This document shows positions 59,914-64,000 of a DNA stretch of 64,000 nucleotides, one piece after another. Location of the stretch: the NCBI RefSeq assembly GCF_010731775.1, contig NZ_AP022590.1, forward strand, positions 992,001 to 1,056,000, read 5' to 3'. Source of the stretch: Mycobacterium mantenii. Lineage in GTDB: Bacteria; Actinomycetota; Actinomycetes; Mycobacteriales; Mycobacteriaceae. Position numbers and translations under genes: made by a program. The notes beneath the pieces were generated by a model. That model was given only the letters and a program-made list of their open reading frames with translations, was not told the origin of the DNA and made no database searches. How positions within the stretch are numbered: the stretch's first letter is position 1; the number at the start of each line of letters is the position of its first letter.

Positions 59914-61121
59914 GGTTCCCGGCTCTACCCGCGAACGTTGGGGGCTAAACGCCGCCCGAAAGCTGGATCAGCGCTGCGAAAATTCTTTTCGGCAAAGCCG
60001 GCTATGAATCAGCTGTGTGTGCCTAATCATGATCTCGTTCAACAGTTTTCAATAGCACTGCGCGACGCGTTGCAGGCCTGGTGAGAGACTGGATCCGCAG
60101 GCCGGAAAACCGCCCGTCCGCGGTGGACGCTCTCGGAGTCCAGTGTTAGCCGGCCGGCTCGACGCCCCATCGTCGGCGAACGCCGTCAATGCCTTAGCTG
60201 CGTGAGAACAATCACAAACTGCCTGCGTGCGGGCGTGTCGAAACGGCAGATCCCGCTTAGCAAATCGCGCCGGGGTGGGGCCGACGGTGGATCCCGCTCG
60301 CCGGCATTCGTATGTGCGGACGGATCTTGGGGTCCGGTTGCGCCGGCCACGCTTAACCGGTCGCAGCTACGGGATCGCGCTGAGTGGCGATCGCCGATCG
60401 CATGACGCTGGACTTCGGGCTAGCAATCGTCCGTACGTTTTTGCATGGTAGTTGCCGTGGCCGATCCGGAGTCCTGCTGCGCCAGTGGTGAATTCGAGAT
60501 ACGCAGCTAGACGGGCATGAATCACGCGCTTGGGCCAGTTCAACCGGTTGCGTCATCGTTGCGATCGCCGGCGTCGGGGCCGCGGCAGCAGCACGGGCAA
60601 ATATTTTGCGTTTGCGTAAGCATCACTCCGCTTGGCGGCAACGGCAAACGGCGACAGCCGGTGTTCGGAGGTGGGGAGCGGTCGGTGGCGGGTTCGGGAC
60701 GTGGAGATGAACCCGGCCGCCCGCGCGACACATTACTTTCGCTAAGTAGCAAAAATCCGGGGGAATAGTTAGTGTGAAAGCTGATTGGTTATGTGAGAAC
60801 GGGATTCGCATGTTTCGGGCAAGAGCGGGTGGGTACCCCGCGACCGTGGGTCGCGACGGCGAGAGTCGCGCAATCCGTTCGCCAAGGCTGCACAGCCGGG
60901 TGAACGGCGACTGTCGCCGAAGGGTCGGGATGGGTACCGCGATTGCCGCGTTGCGGTGCTTCCCCTCACGACCGAGCCCAGCGGTGCAAAAATCCGCCGC
61001 CTGGGCCCGTTGACATACTGGCCGAGCCTGACAGCTCAATCCTCAAGCGCCGCAACCAAGTTCGTGCTGCGCGTGCGGCGTAACCTTGTAATCTGCGTCT
61101 CGATGTTAGGGGGTCCATCCG
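59914..61121. other. 1.2-kb region upstream of mbtH without a supportable gene
   Basis: Open frames of 60-140 codons exist on both strands, but none has a ribosome site with a protein-like sequence. The stretch probably holds the promoters of the GAP gene (left) and the mbtH-NRPS operon (right). An A/T-rich patch near 60739-60800 is the most promoter-like spot. Confidence 0.4.
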
Positions 61122-61349
61122 TTGCCGCTCAATCCGTTCGATGACGACAATGGCCGTTTTTTCGTCTTAGTCAATAACGAAGAACAACACAGTCTTTGGC
61201 CGACATTTACCGACATTCCCGCCGGTTGGAGGGTAGTTTTTGGGGAAGCCAACCGCGCCAGCTGCCTGCAATACATCGAAGAAACTTGGCCAGATATACG
61301 GGCCAAAAGCTTGCGCGACACGCTCCGGGCGTCGGTTTCTGATCAGTAG
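61122..61349 (+). CDS. MbtH-like NRPS accessory protein
   Basis: 75 aa from TTG 61122 with AGGGGG upstream. The family signature is clear: [38 protein letters not shown] and [19 protein letters not shown]. MbtH-like proteins bind NRPS adenylation domains and are needed for their folding or activity. It lies 53 bp before the NRPS gene, its obvious partner. Confidence 0.95.
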   Translation: MPLNPFDDDNGRFFVLVNNEEQHSLWPTFTDIPAGWRVVFGEANRASCLQYIEETWPDIRAKSLRDTLRASVSDQ

Positions 61350-61402
61350 ACCGGTGTCGGTATGAAGGATTCTGGGGTCAAACTTTTGGTGGGGGTCTGT
61401 TA

Positions 61403-64000
61403 GTGGAGCGTGGTGACCGGGCACTTCCGGTGACGCGAGGCCAGCTGGACATCTGGCTGGCGCAGCAAACGGGTTATTTCGACGCCGCCTGGCAGCTGGG
61501 TGTGCTCGTACACATCGAAGGCGCAATAGACACCAATTTGTTGCATCAAGCTATGCGACACGTGGTGAATGAGGCTGAGAGCCTAAGGGCTTCGTTCTTC
61601 GAGGCCGATGGCCAGGTCTTCCAGAGGGTCGTCGAATACGACGATGTCGATCTCGTCTTTTACGACCTGACCGAGTCACGTGATCCCGAGCGGGAAGTTC
61701 GTGAAACGGCTGCATCGATTCAGAACACGCCGATGCCGCTCACCGGCCCGATGATCAAATTCGCTTTATTCCGGACAGCTCCCGACGAGTACTACTGGTT
61801 CACGACCTTCCACCACATCGCCATCGACGGGATGGGCATTGCGCTGATCGGTCGGCGGATCGCGGCCATTTACTCCGCGCTCGCCTCCGGGAAACCGATT
61901 CCGCCCGCCTTCTTCGGCTCGCTGCACGACCTCGTCAGTGGCGAATTGGAATACGCGGCATCGCCCAAATTCTCTGAGGACCAAGAATATTGGACCGCAC
62001 ACCGCCCCCAGGGCGACGGGGCGGCCTACCCGACGACCGCGGCCGACGATGGCCGCGACCCGTATGCACCCTCTCCGCCGGTGCAACTGGATCAGTCGGT
62101 TGTCGGCAAGCTCAAAGAGCTGTCCAAAGCGCTGGGCATCCGTCGGTCATCGGTTCTGACGGCCGCCTGCGCACTTCTTGTGCGCGGCTGGTCCGCCGAC
62201 GGCTCGGACGAGGTCGTGCTCGACTTCCCGGTCAGCCGGCGAGTCGATCCGGAGTCGAAGACCCATCCCGGCATGCTTGCCGGAGTTGTGCCGCTTGTGT
62301 TGAACGCCGCGCCGGACACGACGTTCGCCGAATTCTGCCAGCACGTCGACACACGATCACGAGAAGCGTTGCGGCACCAACAATTTCCAACACGCACGCT
62401 CGACGGCGAAGGCGATTTCAGCGGTCCGAGGCAGGCGCCCAACCGCGTCGTCGTCAACTTCGTCCCGGCCCGCCTCACGCTCAGTCTCGGCGGCGTGCCG
62501 GCCACGGCGAAATACACCAGCTATGGCCCGGTGGGCCACTTCGGGCTGTTCTTCCTTGGATTCGGCGACCAGCAGTTCCTGAGCACCGTCGGTACCGGGC
62601 AACCGTTCTCGAACTTCGACGTTGCGGACCTGCGGGAGCGGCTGCAGCGGATCCTGGCGGCGATGGTGGCCCATCCCGAAGGGCGCCTGTCGTCGTTGGA
62701 CGTGCTGCATGCAGATGAGCATGCCCGCCTGGAAGAGGTTGGAAACACCGCGGTTTTGACCGAGCCGGTGGATTCGCCGATGTCGGTGCCGGAGTTGTTC
62801 GCCACGCAGGTGGCCCGCGTGCCCGACGCCGTCGCGTTGGTGTGCGAGGGCGTATCGGTGACCTACCGGGAGCTGGACGAGGCGTCGAACCGGATGGCGC
62901 ATCGCCTGCTGACCCATGGCGCGGGCCCGGGACAGACCGTGGCGCTGCTGTTTTCGAGGTCGGCCGAGGCCGTCGCGTCGATCCTGGCGGTGCTCAAGAC
63001 CGGGGCCGCGTATCTGCCCGTCGATCCCTCGTCGCCCAAGGCGCGGATCGAATTCATGCTTGCCGATGCCCGGCCGGTCGCCGCGGTGACGGCCGGGGAC
63101 CTGGCTGAACGGTTCGACGGCCACGGCCTGACCGTGATCGACGCCGCCGATCCACGCATCGATGCCCAGCCCGCCACGGCACTGCCCATGCCGAATCCTG
63201 CCGATATCGCCTACCTGATCTACACCTCGGGGACCACCGGTGTGCCCAAAGGCGTTGCGGTAACTCATCGCAACGTCACTCAGCTGATGAGCTCGCTGGA
63301 TGCGGGTCTGCCGGCCGAAGGGGTGTGGTCGCAGTGTCATTCGTATGCATTCGACGTGTCGGTGTGGGAGATCTTCGGCGCGCTGCTGCGCGGCGGACGC
63401 GTGGTGGTGGTGCCTGAGGACATAACCCGATCGCCCGAAGAACTCCACGACGTCCTGGTGGCCGAGGAAGTCAGCGTCCTGACCCAGACGCCGTCGGCGG
63501 TCGCGATGCTGTCGCCCGAGGGCCTGGAGTCCGTGTCACTGGCGGTGGTCGGCGAGGCCTGCCCGGCCGAGGTGGTCGACCAGTGGGCGCCCGGACGGCT
63601 GATGGTCAACGCCTACGGCCCCACCGAGACCACCATGTGTGTCGCGATCAGTGCGCCGCTGGCGGCGGGATCCGGCGTGCCGCCCATCGGTTCTCCGGTG
63701 CCCGGCGCGGCCCTGTTCGTCCTCGACGGCTGGCTGCGACCGCTACCACCCGGAGTGGTCGGCGAGCTGTACGTGGCCGGCACCGGAGTGGCCGGCGGCT
63801 ATGTCGGCCGATCCGGGCTGACGGCGACGCGGTTCGTGGCGTGCCCGTTCGGCGAGCCGGGCGCACGCATGTACCGCACCGGCGACCTCGCGTCCTGGGG
63901 CCCCGATGGCCAACTGCAGTATCTGGGCCGCGCCGACGAGCAGGTCAAAATCCGCGGGTACCGCATCGAACTCGGCGAGGTCCAGGCCGCGCTGGCCGCA
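61403..64000 (+). CDS. Non-ribosomal peptide synthetase, first module (3' end outside window)
   Basis: At least 866 aa from GTG 61403 (GTGGGGGT upstream); the frame is open to the right edge. It begins with a condensation domain (residues about 5-430) with the active-site motif HHIAIDG near 137. The adenylation domain starts near 455 and shows [26 protein letters not shown] near 607 (A3), [18 protein letters not shown] (A4), [10 protein letters not shown] (A5), YRTGDLASW (A7) and [19 protein letters not shown] (A8). The thiolation domain is beyond the edge. A starting C domain suggests an N-acylated lipopeptide or that an upstream protein feeds this one. The amino acid selected cannot be called safely. 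Confidence 0.95.
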   Translation, partial: MERGDRALPVTRGQLDIWLAQQTGYFDAAWQLGVLVHIEGAIDTNLLHQAMRHVVNEAESLRASFFEADGQVFQRVVEYDDVDLVFYDLTESRDPEREVRETAASIQNTPMPLTGPMIKFALFRTAPDEYYWFTTFHHIAIDGMGIALIGRRIAAIYSALASGKPIPPAFFGSLHDLVSGELEYAASPKFSEDQEYWTAHRPQGDGAAYPTTAADDGRDPYAPSPPVQLDQSVVGKLKELSKALGIRRSSVLTAACALLVRGWSADGSDEVVLDFPVSRRVDPESKTHPGMLAGVVPLVLNAAPDTTFAEFCQHVDTRSREALRHQQFPTRTLDGEGDFSGPRQAPNRVVVNFVPARLTLSLGGVPATAKYTSYGPVGHFGLFFLGFGDQQFLSTVGTGQPFSNFDVADLRERLQRILAAMVAHPEGRLSSLDVLHADEHARLEEVGNTAVLTEPVDSPMSVPELFATQVARVPDAVALVCEGVSVTYRELDEASNRMAHRLLTHGAGPGQTVALLFSRSAEAVASILAVLKTGAAYLPVDPSSPKARIEFMLADARPVAAVTAGDLAERFDGHGLTVIDAADPRIDAQPATALPMPNPADIAYLIYTSGTTGVPKGVAVTHRNVTQLMSSLDAGLPAEGVWSQCHSYAFDVSVWEIFGALLRGGRVVVVPEDITRSPEELHDVLVAEEVSVLTQTPSAVAMLSPEGLESVSLAVVGEACPAEVVDQWAPGRLMVNAYGPTETTMCVAISAPLAAGSGVPPIGSPVPGAALFVLDGWLRPLPPGVVGELYVAGTGVAGGYVGRSGLTATRFVACPFGEPGARMYRTGDLASWGPDGQLQYLGRADEQVKIRGYRIELGEVQAALAA

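Noticed and set aside
1..64000. CRISPR array
   Set aside because: No regularly spaced direct repeats of 25-40 bp and no cas genes were seen; the only word clusters are the GTGTCCC set and short tandem repeats.

Overview
This is a high-GC mycobacterial chromosome segment, probably from a slow-growing Mycobacterium. The evidence is the set of flanking genes: der (engA), an SDR/cyclase/IclR operon, gabD2 with near-perfect resemblance in length and motifs to the M. tuberculosis enzyme, a GAP-family membrane protein, mbtH and a non-ribosomal peptide synthetase. The species cannot be named from the sequence alone.

Layout. (1) 1-4142 is core chromosome: der (cut by the left edge), an SDR oxidoreductase, a metal-dependent cyclase and an overlapping IclR regulator, then tRNA-Pro(GGG). 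(2) 4101-44515 is an integrative element of about 40.4 kb in the 3' end of that tRNA. It is bounded by 44-bp direct repeats, attL (4101-4144) and attR (44472-44515). Its left part looks like a small prophage or phage satellite: tyrosine integrase, a divergent excisionase behind three similar inverted repeats, a RepA-like AAA ATPase next to a cluster of GTGTCCC words, small zinc-ribbon proteins, and a short protein resembling a phage terminase small subunit. (3) 10016-37181 is defence cargo of about 27 kb. It holds a DISARM class 1-like set (SNF2 helicase, large N6-adenine methyltransferase, a 2112-aa DUF1998 helicase with a nuclease-like C-terminal part, and an SF1 helicase with a RelE-like N-terminal domain). 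Next come a two-gene Druantia type III-like unit (1107-aa protein plus a second DUF1998 helicase) and, facing them, a DUF262/DUF1524 modification-dependent nuclease with an alkyltransferase-like C-terminal domain. (4) 37608-40248 is an IS3-family element broken by a decayed IS110-family element. After it come a trypsin-like protease and three membrane or low-complexity proteins, up to attR.

(5) 44516 to about 51027 looks like an older, decayed second island: the N-terminus of another integrase fused to a secreted protein, a run of small exported proteins (one DUF732-like), and an IS481-family element interrupted by an intact IS110-family element. It ends at a degenerate third copy of the tRNA-derived att sequence. 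(6) 51238-64000 returns to chromosome: membrane and DUF2510 proteins, a DUF4383 protein, a cyclic-nucleotide-binding regulator, gabD2, a PAS-like/ANTAR regulator, a GAP-family protein, mbtH and the start of an NRPS that runs off the right edge.

How the genes may work together (inference): the first four defence genes are packed with 11-bp, 2-bp and overlapping junctions and probably form one transcription unit for restriction and self-marking by methylation. The Druantia-like pair overlaps by 4 bp and follows about 100 bp later, and the DUF262 gene converges on it with a 9-bp gap. The satellite-like left end would supply mobility. All family calls are from motif reading only; no database search was run.
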